Positions 1 through 8,134 of a stretch of DNA of 12,318 bases are shown here, piece by piece. The notes under the pieces are model-generated. The model ran no database searches and had not been told where the DNA came from. It saw only the letters and a program-made list of their open reading frames with translations. The stretch spans positions 42,821 through 55,138 of the forward strand of contig DBQM01000047.1 in the NCBI GenBank assembly GCA_002305725.1, given 5' to 3'. Positions within the stretch are counted from its first letter, which is position 1, and every line of letters starts with the position of its first letter. Source of the DNA: Ruminococcus sp. UBA1394. Its GTDB lineage: Bacteria > Bacillota > Clostridia > Oscillospirales > Ruminococcaceae. The translations under genes were made by a program, and so were the position numbers.

Positions 1-22
1 GCCGTTAATTGTGCGGTGTTGC

Positions 23-1918
23 CTATATCCTGTCAAGCGGCAGCTCAACTTTAAATGCAACAAAGCTGTACGGGTCAAGTACAAGCCGTTCGCCGTAGGT
101 TACATTACCGTAAAGAGTATTGTAATACGGACAAAGCCTGTCCTCCATTTTTGAGTTGTCTATTATCTGCTGCTGTCCGGAACGGTTTATGAAGATAATA
201 ACGGCTTTTCTGCGGTTATTTCTCGCTCTTGAAAAGGCTATTACGTTATCGTCCATGTAAAGAAATTTCAGCGTTCCGTCTCTGAAAACCTTTGAGGAAT
301 TTCTGATTCTTGCAAGCAGCTTTGTGTATTCAATCAGCTCCTTGTCCTCTTTGCCCCATGGGTAACAGCGGCGGTTGAACGGGTCCTTGTAACCCTGGAG
401 TCCTGCCTCGTCACCGTAGTAAATACACGGCACTCCCGGCAGAAAATACTGCAATGCCATTGCAACTTTCATTCTGTTTCTGCCCAGTTCATACTCCTCA
501 TTGGTGAGCCAGCGGTTGCACATCCAGTCCTTGTCCTTGCCCTCGCAGCTTTCGCCGCCCAAAACGTTTATGGCTCTTTCAATGTCGTGAGTTGAAATAC
601 TGTTCATAAGCACGTCAACTGTCGGCTTTGGATAGTTTTCAACGATGGTCATGATGCTGTTTCTGAAATCGTAGGCACTTCCGCCCATGACATAATTCAT
701 AATAGCCGAACGGAAAGGATAGTTCATAACGGAATCAAGCTGACTTCCCAGCAGGTAGCGTCTTCTTACGCCGTAGCTTTCCTTGTTGGAAGCGTCCTCC
801 CAGACCTCGCCTATGATTATCTTCTCTCTGCCGTGCTTTTTAACGCACCTGTTGAGATTGTCAAGAAATTCGTCCGGCAGTTCGTCGGCAACGTCAAGAC
901 GGTATCCGGCAGCACCAAGGCTTATCCAGTAGTCAAGCACTCCTCCGTCACCGCAGATATATTCGGTGTATTCCCTGTTGTTTTCCTGTACGTTTGGCAG
1001 AGTGTCTATTCCCCACCATTCCTCGTATTTGTCCGGATACTCATAGAAAGTGTACCACGGGAAAAATTCGCTGTCCTTTGAATTATAAGCGCCTACGCTG
1101 TCATAGCGGTTGAATTTGTTGAAATAGATGCTGTCAGCACCGGTATGGGAGAAAACTCCGTCCAGAATAACTGATATCCCGAACCTTTTCGCCTCTGCAC
1201 AAAGCGCTTTGAAGTCGTTGTTTGTACCCAGCAGCGGGTCTACTTTGCGGTAATTCGCCGTGTTGTATCTGTGGTTTTCATGGGATTCAAAAATCGGGTT
1301 TAAGTATATGCAGGTAACTCCCAGACTTTTCAGATAAGGCAGCTTCTGCGCAATTCCGTCAAGGTCACCGCCGAAATAGTCGTTGTTCCAGACATGACCG
1401 TTTTCGTCGGGGCGGTAGTAGGGAGTGTCCTCCCAGTTTTCCCTCATAACTCTGTCTTCGGGTACATTCTCGTGCTGCTTGCCGCTTTTGTAGAAACGGT
1501 CAGGGAAAATCTGGTACATGATACCACCCTTTAGGAAATCCGGCGTTTCAAATTCCTTTTCGTAGACCGTCAGCTGATAAAGGTCGCCGAAATTTATACT
1601 GCTTTCATGGCAGGCTGTTTTCTTTATGTAATTTCTTGTACCGTTCTGCTTGTAGAAGAAGTAATAGTAGTGCACTCCGGCGTGTTTCGGCACATAGGTC
1701 GCCATGTAGACCTTTCCGTCATCATCTTCTTTTTCAAGGTTCATTGAAAGAAAGGTTTCCTTGTAGCCTGTTCTGAAAATGACCATAACAGGCACAGGGG
1801 GAAAGTCAAGGACTGTATCCTTTGGCAGTCTTATGCGGAATTCGCAGGGTTCACCCTTTTTTATTGCGCCGAACGGCTTTTTATATTTTGTGTTCCAGCT
1901 GTCATAAATCTTTTTCAT
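23..1918 (-). CDS. GH13 alpha-glucan hydrolase (neopullulanase/cyclomaltodextrinase-like)
   Basis: Glycoside hydrolase family 13 enzyme of 631 residues that probably cleaves alpha-1,4 (and perhaps alpha-1,6) bonds in maltodextrins, glycogen pieces or cyclodextrins. No signal peptide or membrane segment is visible, so it should act in the cytoplasm. Residues about 15-125 look like the N-terminal beta-sandwich of the neopullulanase/cyclomaltodextrinase group. The barrel begins at GGIMYQIFPDRF (131-142). GH13 motifs are present: DGVFSH (253-258), GYRLDVADE with nucleophile D342, GEVWED with acid/base E371, and STHDIER with D445. A C-terminal beta domain follows from about residue 545. GGAG lies 6 bases before the ATG. 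It sits 78 bases after glgP on the same strand, which supports a joint role in intracellular glucan breakdown. The exact specificity (neopullulanase, cyclomaltodextrinase, maltogenic amylase) cannot be read from the sequence. Confidence 0.93.
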   Translation of the reverse strand: MKKIYDSWNTKYKKPFGAIKKGEPCEFRIRLPKDTVLDFPPVPVMVIFRTGYKETFLSMNLEKEDDDGKVYMATYVPKHAGVHYYYFFYKQNGTRNYIKKTACHESSINFGDLYQLTVYEKEFETPDFLKGGIMYQIFPDRFYKSGKQHENVPEDRVMRENWEDTPYYRPDENGHVWNNDYFGGDLDGIAQKLPYLKSLGVTCIYLNPIFESHENHRYNTANYRKVDPLLGTNNDFKALCAEAKRFGISVILDGVFSHTGADSIYFNKFNRYDSVGAYNSKDSEFFPWYTFYEYPDKYEEWWGIDTLPNVQENNREYTEYICGDGGVLDYWISLGAAGYRLDVADELPDEFLDNLNRCVKKHGREKIIIGEVWEDASNKESYGVRRRYLLGSQLDSVMNYPFRSAIMNYVMGGSAYDFRNSIMTIVENYPKPTVDVLMNSISTHDIERAINVLGGESCEGKDKDWMCNRWLTNEEYELGRNRMKVAMALQYFLPGVPCIYYGDEAGLQGYKDPFNRRCYPWGKEDKELIEYTKLLARIRNSSKVFRDGTLKFLYMDDNVIAFSRARNNRRKAVIIFINRSGQQQIIDNSKMEDRLCPYYNTLYGNVTYGERLVLDPYSFVAFKVELPLDRI

Positions 1919-1943
1919 TAGTCACTCCAACTTATTTTTTTCA

Positions 1944-1976
1944 CAATTAAAGGGGATCTGCTGATTTCAGATCCTC
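1944..1976 (-). terminator. Hairpin between glgP and the GH13 gene, possible weak terminator or attenuator
   Basis: In the 78-base gap, GGATCTG and CAGATCC form a 7-bp stem with a 7-base loop (1954-1974). On the minus strand it is followed by CCTTTAATTG rather than a U run, so it is at best a leaky terminator. It could instead lower expression of the downstream GH13 gene or stabilise the glgP message end. Confidence 0.3.
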
Positions 1977-1996
1977 CAGATTTTTTATAACAGGAA

Positions 1997-4393
1997 TTAA
2001 AGTCCCCAGATATCCTTTGCGTATTCTGTAACAGCTCTGTCAGCTGAGAAGATACCAGCGCCGGCTATGTTGTTGAGGGACATCTTTGCCCACTTTTCAG
2101 TATTCTTATAGCACTCTGAAGAATAAGCCTGAGCCTTTCTGTAGGAATCAAAGTCAGCAAGAACCATGTAAGGGTCAACGTCCTTGAGGGAGTTTGCGAC
2201 TTCGTTGAATGTGCAGCCGTTGATGCCTCTGTACATTCTGTCAATGGCATTCTTGATAACAGGATTTGATTCATAGTATGAACCAGGGTTGTAGCCTCTT
2301 CTCTTGAGGTCGTTAACCTCTTCTGTTTTCATACCGAAGATAATGATGTTATCATCGCCTACTGCGTCCTTGATTTCAATGTTAGCGCCGTCGAGTGTAC
2401 CCATTGTAACAGCACCGTTTAACATAAGCTTCATGTTACCTGTACCTGACGCTTCTGTTCCGGCGAGTGAAATCTGTTCTGAAATATCACTTGCAGGCAT
2501 GAGCAGCTCTGAAAGTGTTACTCTGTAGTCCTCAAGGAAGTATACAGAAAGCTTTTTGCTGATCTTCGGATTCTTTCTGATCTCCTCGGAAATTGCCCAG
2601 ATAAGCTTGATAATCTGCTTTGCAAGGTAATAGCCCGGAGCAGCCTTTGCGGCAAAGATATATGTCTTAGGAACAAAGTCAGCGTTAGGATTGTTCAGCA
2701 GATACTCATAGTCAGCAAGAATGTTCATAACGTTGAGGTGCTGACGCTTGTATTCGTGCAGACGCTTTACCTGTACATCGAAAATGCTGTCTGTGTCGAT
2801 TACAATACCGCTGTTCTGCTTAACATACTTTGCAAAACGCTCCTTGTTCTGCTTCTTAATCTTCATCAGGTCTTCAAGGACTGCCTTGTCGTTTTCAAAT
2901 ACGCAAAGCTTTTTCAGCTCGCTGCCGTCGTGGAGGAACTTATCGCCGATTTTCTCTTTAAGAAGATTTGTAAGTCCCGGATTTGACTGATAAAGCCATC
3001 TTCTGTAAGCGATACCGTTTGTAACGTTCTTGAACTTTCTCGGAGTGTCCATATATTCGTCATGGAATACAGACTGCTTGATGATCTCGGAGTGAAGCTT
3101 TGAAACGCCGTTAATGCTGTGTGAAGCAACAACGCAGAGTGTTGCCATGTGTATCTGATTGTCCTTGATAATGGACATTCTTGTTGTCTTTGCACTGTCA
3201 CCGCCGTTTCTTTCCATAAGCTGTGCGCAGTAACGGTTGTTTATCTCAACAATGATAGAGCAGATTCTCGGAACAATTCTGTTCATGAGATTGATATCCC
3301 ATTTCTCAAGAGCTTCTGCCATAACAGTATGGTTTGTATAAGCAAATGTGTTTGAAACGATATGCCATGCCTTGTCCCATGTATATCCGCAGTCGTCGAG
3401 AAGTATTCTCATAAGCTCAGGGATTGCAAGAGTCGGGTGAGTATCGTTGATATGGATAGCAACCTTTTCGTGGAGGTTGTCAAGTGTACCGTAAACTGAC
3501 ATATGATTGTTTACGATATCGCCAACAGCTGCTGCACAGAGGAAATACTGCTGACGAAGTCTGAGAGCCTTGCCCTCAAGGTGGTTATCGTTAGGATAAA
3601 GTACCTTTGAGATAGCGTTTGCTGCAGCGTTCTGTCCCAGTGCCTTACTGTAATCGCCCTGATTGAACATTGACATATCAAAGCTTGGTGCCTTTGCAGC
3701 CCACAGTCTGAGTACTGATACACCCTCGCTGTCATGACCTGAAACGTACATATCATAAGGGATAGCCTGAACTGTTGAGTAATTTACATGGGAAATGTGG
3801 TGATACTGATTATCCCAGTATTCATGCAGTTCTCCCTCAAAATGGATATCTATTGCAAGCTCAGGACGTGGGTCGAGCCATACTGAACCGCCAGGAAGCC
3901 AGTTATCCGGAAGCTCTGTCTGCCAGCCGTCCTCCAGCTTCTGCTTGAAGATACCGTATTCATAACAGATTGAATGGCCCATTGCCGGATATGCCTGTGT
4001 TGCAAGAGCGTCAAGGTAGCAGGCAGCAAGTCTTCCCAGACCGCCGTTTCCAAGACCTGCGTCAGGCTCATATTCATAGATGTTTTCAAGCTTTACGCCG
4101 TATTCTTTCAGCATATCCTCAACTTCGCCCACAATTTCAAGATTGTAAAGACTTGTCTTTAAGGAACGTCCCATAAGAAATTCCATTGAAAGATAATAAA
4201 TCTGCTTTTTGCCGTCAGAATGAACCTTGTTGATATACTTCTGGCGCTTGCCCTTTAAAAATTCAACAATAATTGCTGAGAGGACCTGATATATCTGCTT
4301 GTCTGAAGCCTGATCCGGGGTAACGTTATACTGAAGCTGAAGCTTTTCGATAAACGACTCTTTAATTCTGGCAATTTCCGGTTTTGCTACCAT
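1997..4393 (-). CDS. glgP: Glycogen/maltodextrin phosphorylase
   Basis: Glycosyltransferase family 35 phosphorylase that releases glucose 1-phosphate from the non-reducing ends of glycogen or maltodextrin using phosphate and pyridoxal phosphate (PLP). The protein is about 798 residues, normal for bacterial glycogen phosphorylases. Family motifs run throughout: YYLSMEFLMGR near residue 70, GLGNGGLGRLAACYLDALAT near 115-132, HINDTHPTLAIPELMR near 315, VTNGIAYRRWL near 460, VKRLHEYKRQHLN near 545, and EASGTGNMK with the PLP lysine at about K655. The frame extends 7 codons upstream to a GTG at 4414, but the ATG at 4393 has AGGAGA exactly 7 bases before it, so I choose 4393. It has its own promoter (4482-4510) and leads a two-gene glucan-degrading unit with the downstream GH13 gene. 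Natural polymer (glycogen or shorter dextrins) is not resolved. Confidence 0.97.
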   Translation of the reverse strand: MVAKPEIARIKESFIEKLQLQYNVTPDQASDKQIYQVLSAIIVEFLKGKRQKYINKVHSDGKKQIYYLSMEFLMGRSLKTSLYNLEIVGEVEDMLKEYGVKLENIYEYEPDAGLGNGGLGRLAACYLDALATQAYPAMGHSICYEYGIFKQKLEDGWQTELPDNWLPGGSVWLDPRPELAIDIHFEGELHEYWDNQYHHISHVNYSTVQAIPYDMYVSGHDSEGVSVLRLWAAKAPSFDMSMFNQGDYSKALGQNAAANAISKVLYPNDNHLEGKALRLRQQYFLCAAAVGDIVNNHMSVYGTLDNLHEKVAIHINDTHPTLAIPELMRILLDDCGYTWDKAWHIVSNTFAYTNHTVMAEALEKWDINLMNRIVPRICSIIVEINNRYCAQLMERNGGDSAKTTRMSIIKDNQIHMATLCVVASHSINGVSKLHSEIIKQSVFHDEYMDTPRKFKNVTNGIAYRRWLYQSNPGLTNLLKEKIGDKFLHDGSELKKLCVFENDKAVLEDLMKIKKQNKERFAKYVKQNSGIVIDTDSIFDVQVKRLHEYKRQHLNVMNILADYEYLLNNPNADFVPKTYIFAAKAAPGYYLAKQIIKLIWAISEEIRKNPKISKKLSVYFLEDYRVTLSELLMPASDISEQISLAGTEASGTGNMKLMLNGAVTMGTLDGANIEIKDAVGDDNIIIFGMKTEEVNDLKRRGYNPGSYYESNPVIKNAIDRMYRGINGCTFNEVANSLKDVDPYMVLADFDSYRKAQAYSSECYKNTEKWAKMSLNNIAGAGIFSADRAVTEYAKDIWGL

Positions 4394-4400
4394 TATTCTC

Positions 4401-4406
4401 TCTCCT
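4401..4406 (-). promoter_or_regulatory. Ribosome binding site that fixes the glgP start
   Basis: AGGAGA on the minus strand ends 7 bases before the ATG at 4393. The alternative upstream GTG at 4414 has no comparable site, so this decides the start. Confidence 0.8.
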
Positions 4407-4481
4407 ATCTCCACCTGTGATGGAATAATTTTTTTCTGATTGTTTAACTATATCACTCTTTTCAGAGATTCCTATGCAAAT

Positions 4482-4510
4482 ATTATACTATAAAAATGAC
4501 TATTTTTCAA
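4482..4510 (-). promoter_or_regulatory. Sigma-A-type promoter of glgP
   Basis: On the minus strand, TTGAAA (4510-4505) and a perfect TATAAT (4487-4482) are separated by exactly 17 bases. Transcription should start near 4475, giving a 5' leader of about 80 bases. The rest of the metH-glgP gap (4415-4604) is A+T-rich. It holds a short palindrome, AAATATTAATATTT, just after the metH stop codon, but no convincing intrinsic terminator for metH. Confidence 0.8.
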
Positions 4511-4604
4511 TAGGCGATACTGTTTTTTAACAATTTGCCAAAGATTTTCCTGTATTGCATACAAACATTTAATAAACATTTCACATAAATATTAATATTT
4601 TTAC

Positions 4605-6953
4605 TTATCCTACCACGCTTTTGGCAATATCACAGGTTTCCTTAGCGTCCTTTGCGTAAAAGTCTGCGCCTATCTTTTCGGCATATTCCGGAGTGAGTAC
4701 TGCTCCGCCTACAACAACTTTGCAGTCTGCGCCGCTTTCACGCAGAAGTTTTATAGTGTCCTCCATGGATTTGAGGGTGGTGGTCATAAGTGCGGACAGT
4801 CCCACAAGCTTTACCTTATGCTCCACAGCCGCTTTCACAACCTCCTCGCACGGCACGTCCTTGCCCAGATCTATAACGGTGTAGCCGTAATTTTCAAGAA
4901 GAACTTTTACAATGTTCTTTCCGATATCGTGAATATCCCCTTTTACTGTTGCAAGAACAATTTTTCCCTTGCTGACAGGTGAGGAGTTTTCCGACATCAT
5001 TTTCTCTCTTATCACCGCAAATGCCGACTGCGCCGCACCTGCTGTAAGGATAAGCTGCGGCAGGAAGATAGTACCCTTTTCAAACTGCGCTCCTGCCTTG
5101 TCCAGCGCCGGAATAAGCACATCATTTACTATTTCCATCGGCTCATGGTCTTTGAGAAGTGCCGCTGTTGCGTTTGCGCTTTCCTCTTTAAGACCGTTTT
5201 CCACCGCATAACCAAGGCTCCTGCTCTCCTCTTTTTTTGCCGCCGGTTTAGCTGGTGCGGCATCGTTGTATGCGGCGATAAACTCAACTGAGTTTTTGTC
5301 GATATTGGTCAGCAGCTTATACGCTCTGACTGCTCCTGTCATGGCGTCCACATTCGGATTTATGATTGGCAGGTCAAGACCATACGTCAGCGCCATTGTA
5401 AGGAAGTTCTGGTTTATCATTGGTCGGTTTGGCAGTCCGAAGGAAATGTTTGAAACACCCAGTACGGTTTTAAGTCCCAGTTCATTTTTAACACGGTTTA
5501 AGGCTTTCAGCGTTTCCATTACCGCTTCCTGTTCGGCTGAGGCGGTAAGGGTAAGGCAGTCTATGAAGACGTCCTCTTTCGGAATACCGTATTCCAGCGC
5601 CCTGTTTAAAATCCTCTCAGCAATGGCAAATCTCTGCTCTGCTTTGGGAGGGATACCGTTCTGGTCAAGGGTAAGTCCCACAACAGCCGCACCGTATTTC
5701 TTTACAAGCGGCAGGACAGTTTCAAGGGATTTTTCTTCGCCGTTTACGGAATTGACGATAGGCTTGCCGTTATAAACCCTCAGCGCCGCCTCCAGTACCT
5801 CGGGAATGGTGGAATCTATCTGCAACGGCACATCCGTAACGCTCTGAATTTCCTTTACGGCACGAATCATCATTTCCTTTTCATCGATTTCCGGCAGTCC
5901 CACGTTGACGTCAAGTATATCTGCACCGGCGTGAATCTGCTCTATCGCCTGATTCAGAATGTAGCCGATATCGTTGTTGCGCAGTGCTTCCTTGAAAAGC
6001 TTTTTACCTGTGGGGTTTATCCTCTCGCCGATAATTCTCGGCTGATTGATTACAACTGTTTTTGACGGAGTGCAGACAGCCGCCTGTTTTTTCGCATTTT
6101 TCTTCTCACAGACTGCTCCGTCAACCGCCTTTTTCAGTGCCGCAATATATTCCGGCGTAGTACCGCAGCAACCGCCGAAAATCTTGACGCCATGCGCCGC
6201 CGCAAGCTTCATCTGTTCCGCAAATTCTTCGGGAGTTATGTCGTATTCTCCGGTGACAGGATCGGGCAGTCCGGCGTTTGGTTTGAGTACTACCGGAATG
6301 TCAGTCCACTTTAAAAGCTCCTCACAGACAGGGGCAAGCTGTTTTGGGCCGAGAGAGCAGTTTATACCCATAGCGTCAACACCCAGACCGTTTAAAAGCA
6401 GCGCCATAGAAGAAACGCAGCAGCCGGTAAAGGTTCTGTAGTTTTCCTCAAAGGTCATGGTGCAGATTATAGGTTTATCGCTGTTTTCCTTTGCCGCAAG
6501 GACTGCGGCTTTCAATTCATAAAGGTCGGTCATGGTTTCAAAAACAATAACGTCCGCCTCACGTCCGGCGATTATCTGCTCTCTGAAAATGTCGTATGCC
6601 TCCTCGAAAGTCAGCGTACCGCTCGGCTCTAAAAGCTGACCGATAGGTCCTATGTCAAGTGCCGCAAGTGCTTTGCCGTCACAGGCTTTTTTTGCAATTT
6701 TTATACCTGCGCCGATTATTTCCTCAACGCTGTGATTTTTCAGCTTATAGCGGTTTGCGCCGAACGTGTTGGCGTAGACTATCTGCGAACCTGCGTCAAT
6801 ATATTTTCTGTGTATGCTTTCAATAAGCTCGGGTTTTTCAAGGTTTAGCAGTTCCGGCGGTGCACCTGCCTCAAGTCCGGCATTCTGGAGCATTGTACCC
6901 ATAGCACCGTCAAGAAAAACTGCGTTCTGTTTTAGTAATTCCTTAAAATCCAC
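4605..6953 (-). CDS. metH: B12-dependent methionine synthase, short form lacking the reactivation domain
   Basis: Transfers the methyl group of 5-methyl-tetrahydrofolate to homocysteine through cobalamin. From the GTG at 6953 the protein has 782 residues, against about 1,227 for E. coli MetH. The homocysteine-binding domain covers about 5-285, with zinc ligands C199 (GINCS), C262 and C263 (GGCCGTT). A pterin-binding barrel covers about 300-560 (IIGERINPTGKK, QIDST, GVSNISFGLPNR). A helical B12 cap lies near 590-655. The B12-binding domain follows, with GDIHDIG at 672-678; H675 is the expected cobalt ligand. The AdoMet/reactivation domain is missing but is encoded by the gene just upstream, which overlaps by 11 bases. 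The frame is open up to an ATG at 7052, but GAGGTGA lies 5 bases before this GTG and the product then starts as family members do, close to FLDGAMGTMLQ. Confidence 0.96.
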   Translation of the reverse strand: MDFKELLKQNAVFLDGAMGTMLQNAGLEAGAPPELLNLEKPELIESIHRKYIDAGSQIVYANTFGANRYKLKNHSVEEIIGAGIKIAKKACDGKALAALDIGPIGQLLEPSGTLTFEEAYDIFREQIIAGREADVIVFETMTDLYELKAAVLAAKENSDKPIICTMTFEENYRTFTGCCVSSMALLLNGLGVDAMGINCSLGPKQLAPVCEELLKWTDIPVVLKPNAGLPDPVTGEYDITPEEFAEQMKLAAAHGVKIFGGCCGTTPEYIAALKKAVDGAVCEKKNAKKQAAVCTPSKTVVINQPRIIGERINPTGKKLFKEALRNNDIGYILNQAIEQIHAGADILDVNVGLPEIDEKEMMIRAVKEIQSVTDVPLQIDSTIPEVLEAALRVYNGKPIVNSVNGEEKSLETVLPLVKKYGAAVVGLTLDQNGIPPKAEQRFAIAERILNRALEYGIPKEDVFIDCLTLTASAEQEAVMETLKALNRVKNELGLKTVLGVSNISFGLPNRPMINQNFLTMALTYGLDLPIINPNVDAMTGAVRAYKLLTNIDKNSVEFIAAYNDAAPAKPAAKKEESRSLGYAVENGLKEESANATAALLKDHEPMEIVNDVLIPALDKAGAQFEKGTIFLPQLILTAGAAQSAFAVIREKMMSENSSPVSKGKIVLATVKGDIHDIGKNIVKVLLENYGYTVIDLGKDVPCEEVVKAAVEHKVKLVGLSALMTTTLKSMEDTIKLLRESGADCKVVVGGAVLTPEYAEKIGADFYAKDAKETCDIAKSVVG

Positions 6954-7614
6954 AATGGTCACCTCTTTTTCTGAATGCACAGCTTTCTGCCATATTACAG
7001 CTTGCGCACCCTCTTCTTTTTTTCGGTACCGGATTTTCTGATATTCCGGCAACTGCTGTAACGGATTTTCTTGGTATCAGTATATTGTTTTCACCGGTAC
7101 ACAGTCCTATACGCTTTGGAGCGTTAAGGGTTTCAAGAAAGTCCTTTTGTATCTCAATGGGAAAATCACCGTAGCCGGGGGAAAAACGCCATGTAAAAAA
7201 GCAGTCCGGCAGCTGTTTTTTTATTTCCTCGTCTGCTAAGCGGCAGACGTCCTCAATTGCCGCACTCGCCAGTGCGTCCATAACAAAGGCAGAGGAAATA
7301 TCGGTAATTTCGGCGGTCCTTATAAGCCTGTCCGTATCTGCGCCGAGAGTTGCGCACATTAAAACCGCACGACTGCATCCCTCAAGGTGATTTCTTATAT
7401 CGTTTCCTTTCAGCACAAGAGAGCTTCCGCAGACCTCAACTCCGTTTTCACCGAAAGCAATGTCGAAAACTCTGAAAACAAAGTTGGGACGGATAGCAGA
7501 GAGCAGTTTTTTCTCGCACTCGTCAACGGTCTTTTCAAGACTGCCGGATATCTCCCCGTGCTGTCCCATATACCGCAGAGCCTCTCCTCTGCTGATGCTT
7601 TTTAAAGTCAGAAT
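6943..7614 (-). CDS. Stand-alone methionine synthase reactivation (activation) domain protein
   Basis: Homologue of the C-terminal AdoMet-binding domain of MetH, which re-methylates cobalamin that has been oxidised to the inactive Cob(II) form. The visible signature is RFSPGYGDFPIEIQ (about residues 143-156), matching the RxxxGY AdoMet-binding motif of the family. It is followed by LIPRKSVTAVAGIS, also typical. The tail carries a cysteine cluster (CASC, then C and C). An ATG exists at 7569 (208 residues). However, the upstream codons encode ISRGEALRY, which resembles the family's conserved N-terminus. A perfect GAGGTGA (7627-7621) sits 6 bases before an ATT at 7614 and 9 before a CTG at 7611, and TGA closes the frame at 7623-7621. 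I therefore place the start at 7614 (223 residues), with CTG as the alternative. It overlaps metH by 11 bases, so the two are probably translationally coupled and act as partners. Confidence 0.85.
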   Translation of the reverse strand: MLTLKSISRGEALRYMGQHGEISGSLEKTVDECEKKLLSAIRPNFVFRVFDIAFGENGVEVCGSSLVLKGNDIRNHLEGCSRAVLMCATLGADTDRLIRTAEITDISSAFVMDALASAAIEDVCRLADEEIKKQLPDCFFTWRFSPGYGDFPIEIQKDFLETLNAPKRIGLCTGENNILIPRKSVTAVAGISENPVPKKRRGCASCNMAESCAFRKRGDHCGF

Positions 7615-7620
7615 TGTAAA

Positions 7621-7627
7621 TCACCTC
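7621..7627 (-). promoter_or_regulatory. Ribosome binding site implying a non-ATG start
   Basis: GAGGTGA on the minus strand, the same heptamer that precedes metH. Its last three bases are also the in-frame TGA that closes the frame, so translation of the reactivation gene must start downstream of it. The only codons at normal spacing are ATT (7614) and CTG (7611). Confidence 0.6.
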
Positions 7628-7636
7628 TTTTAATTC

Positions 7637-7655
7637 GGGCGGGCAATGCCCGCCC
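7637..7655. repeat. Perfect G+C-rich palindrome between repeat copy A and the reactivation gene
   Basis: GGGCGGGCA, one central base, then TGCCCGCCC make a perfect 9-bp palindrome. CCTGCGCAGG (7655-7664) is a second palindrome next to it. On the minus strand the large hairpin lies about 9 bases upstream of the ribosome binding site of the reactivation gene. Short palindromes of this style are commonly scattered between genes in Clostridia; here I see one related in style at 11942-11963. Confidence 0.6.
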
Positions 7656-7665
7656 CTGCGCAGGT

Positions 7666-8133
7666 TTGTTCATTTCTTGTCTTGCAACAAGAAACGAACC
7701 AAAGAAATGCACCGGCTGCCGCCGGACTGCCATGCCGCCGGAGGCGGCAAATCACTTGTATTTTGTTTCTGAACTCAGCTGGGTCGGTACATACTTGGAG
7801 ATTCATAATTACTGCCTTAATGCGCTAACTTTGATAAAACGGATAATAAACATTATTTTGTTAGTTTTTTAACTGCTAACTTTTGTTTTATTTCTAACCA
7901 ATTAAAGTTCACTAAGGCTTTTATTATGATAGAACGACTTCAGCTGCAATTATGGTTAAGCCAGTTTAGACAACGCAGTTTAGTTTGCTAACCAGATAGC
8001 AGTGATTTGCGGCGCAAGCCGCACAAGCCCTCTGCGGCGTTTGAGCAGATGCCCTTTCTTTGGTTCGTTTCTTTGGGCAAGCAAAGAAACGAACAATACC
8101 CCACCGCTTTTGTTTCTTTTCGCCGAAAAGAAA
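7666..8133. repeat. Repeat copy A: MITE-like structured element with terminal inverted repeats
   Basis: A 468-base sequence matching copy B (9737-10200) in the same orientation. By hand, the first 207 bases differ at 16 positions with no gap; the rest differs at about 40 positions with four gap positions. The two ends are imperfect inverted repeats of each other (about 7668-7713 and 8049-8094), and each also folds on itself: GTTCGTTTCTTTG/CAAAGAAACGAAC (8063-8094) is a perfect 13-bp stem, and 7668-7699 forms a similar stem with one mismatch. Inside are CCGGC/GCCGG (7712-7725), TGCCGCC/GGCGGCA (7733-7749) and TGCGGC-GCAA-GCCGCA (8008-8023). A last stem, TTTCTTTTCG/CGAAAAGAAA (8113-8133), ends one base from the metF stop codon. 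There is no transposase and no clear target duplication. Together with the short flanks it fills the 8134-7615 gap, and no other gene is supported there. Confidence 0.85.
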
Positions 8134-8134
8134 T

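Noticed and set aside
5266..5775. A 169-codon plus-strand frame opposite metH.
   Set aside because: It is the antisense shadow of a clear metH coding region, without a ribosome binding site or recognisable domain.
7666..7872. A 68-codon TTG-start reading frame on the plus strand, present at the same place and length in repeat copy B (9737-9943).
   Set aside because: No indel and a kept stop codon are notable, but 8 of the 13 changed codons are non-synonymous, there is no ribosome binding site, and the first half overlaps hairpins that explain the conservation. Probably a chance frame in a structured repeat.
7615..8134. A SAM or cobalamin riboswitch ahead of the reactivation gene and metH.
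   Set aside because: I looked for the conserved cores of S-box and cobalamin riboswitches on the minus strand and saw none; the structure present is that of the repeat, which also occurs at the unrelated ung locus.
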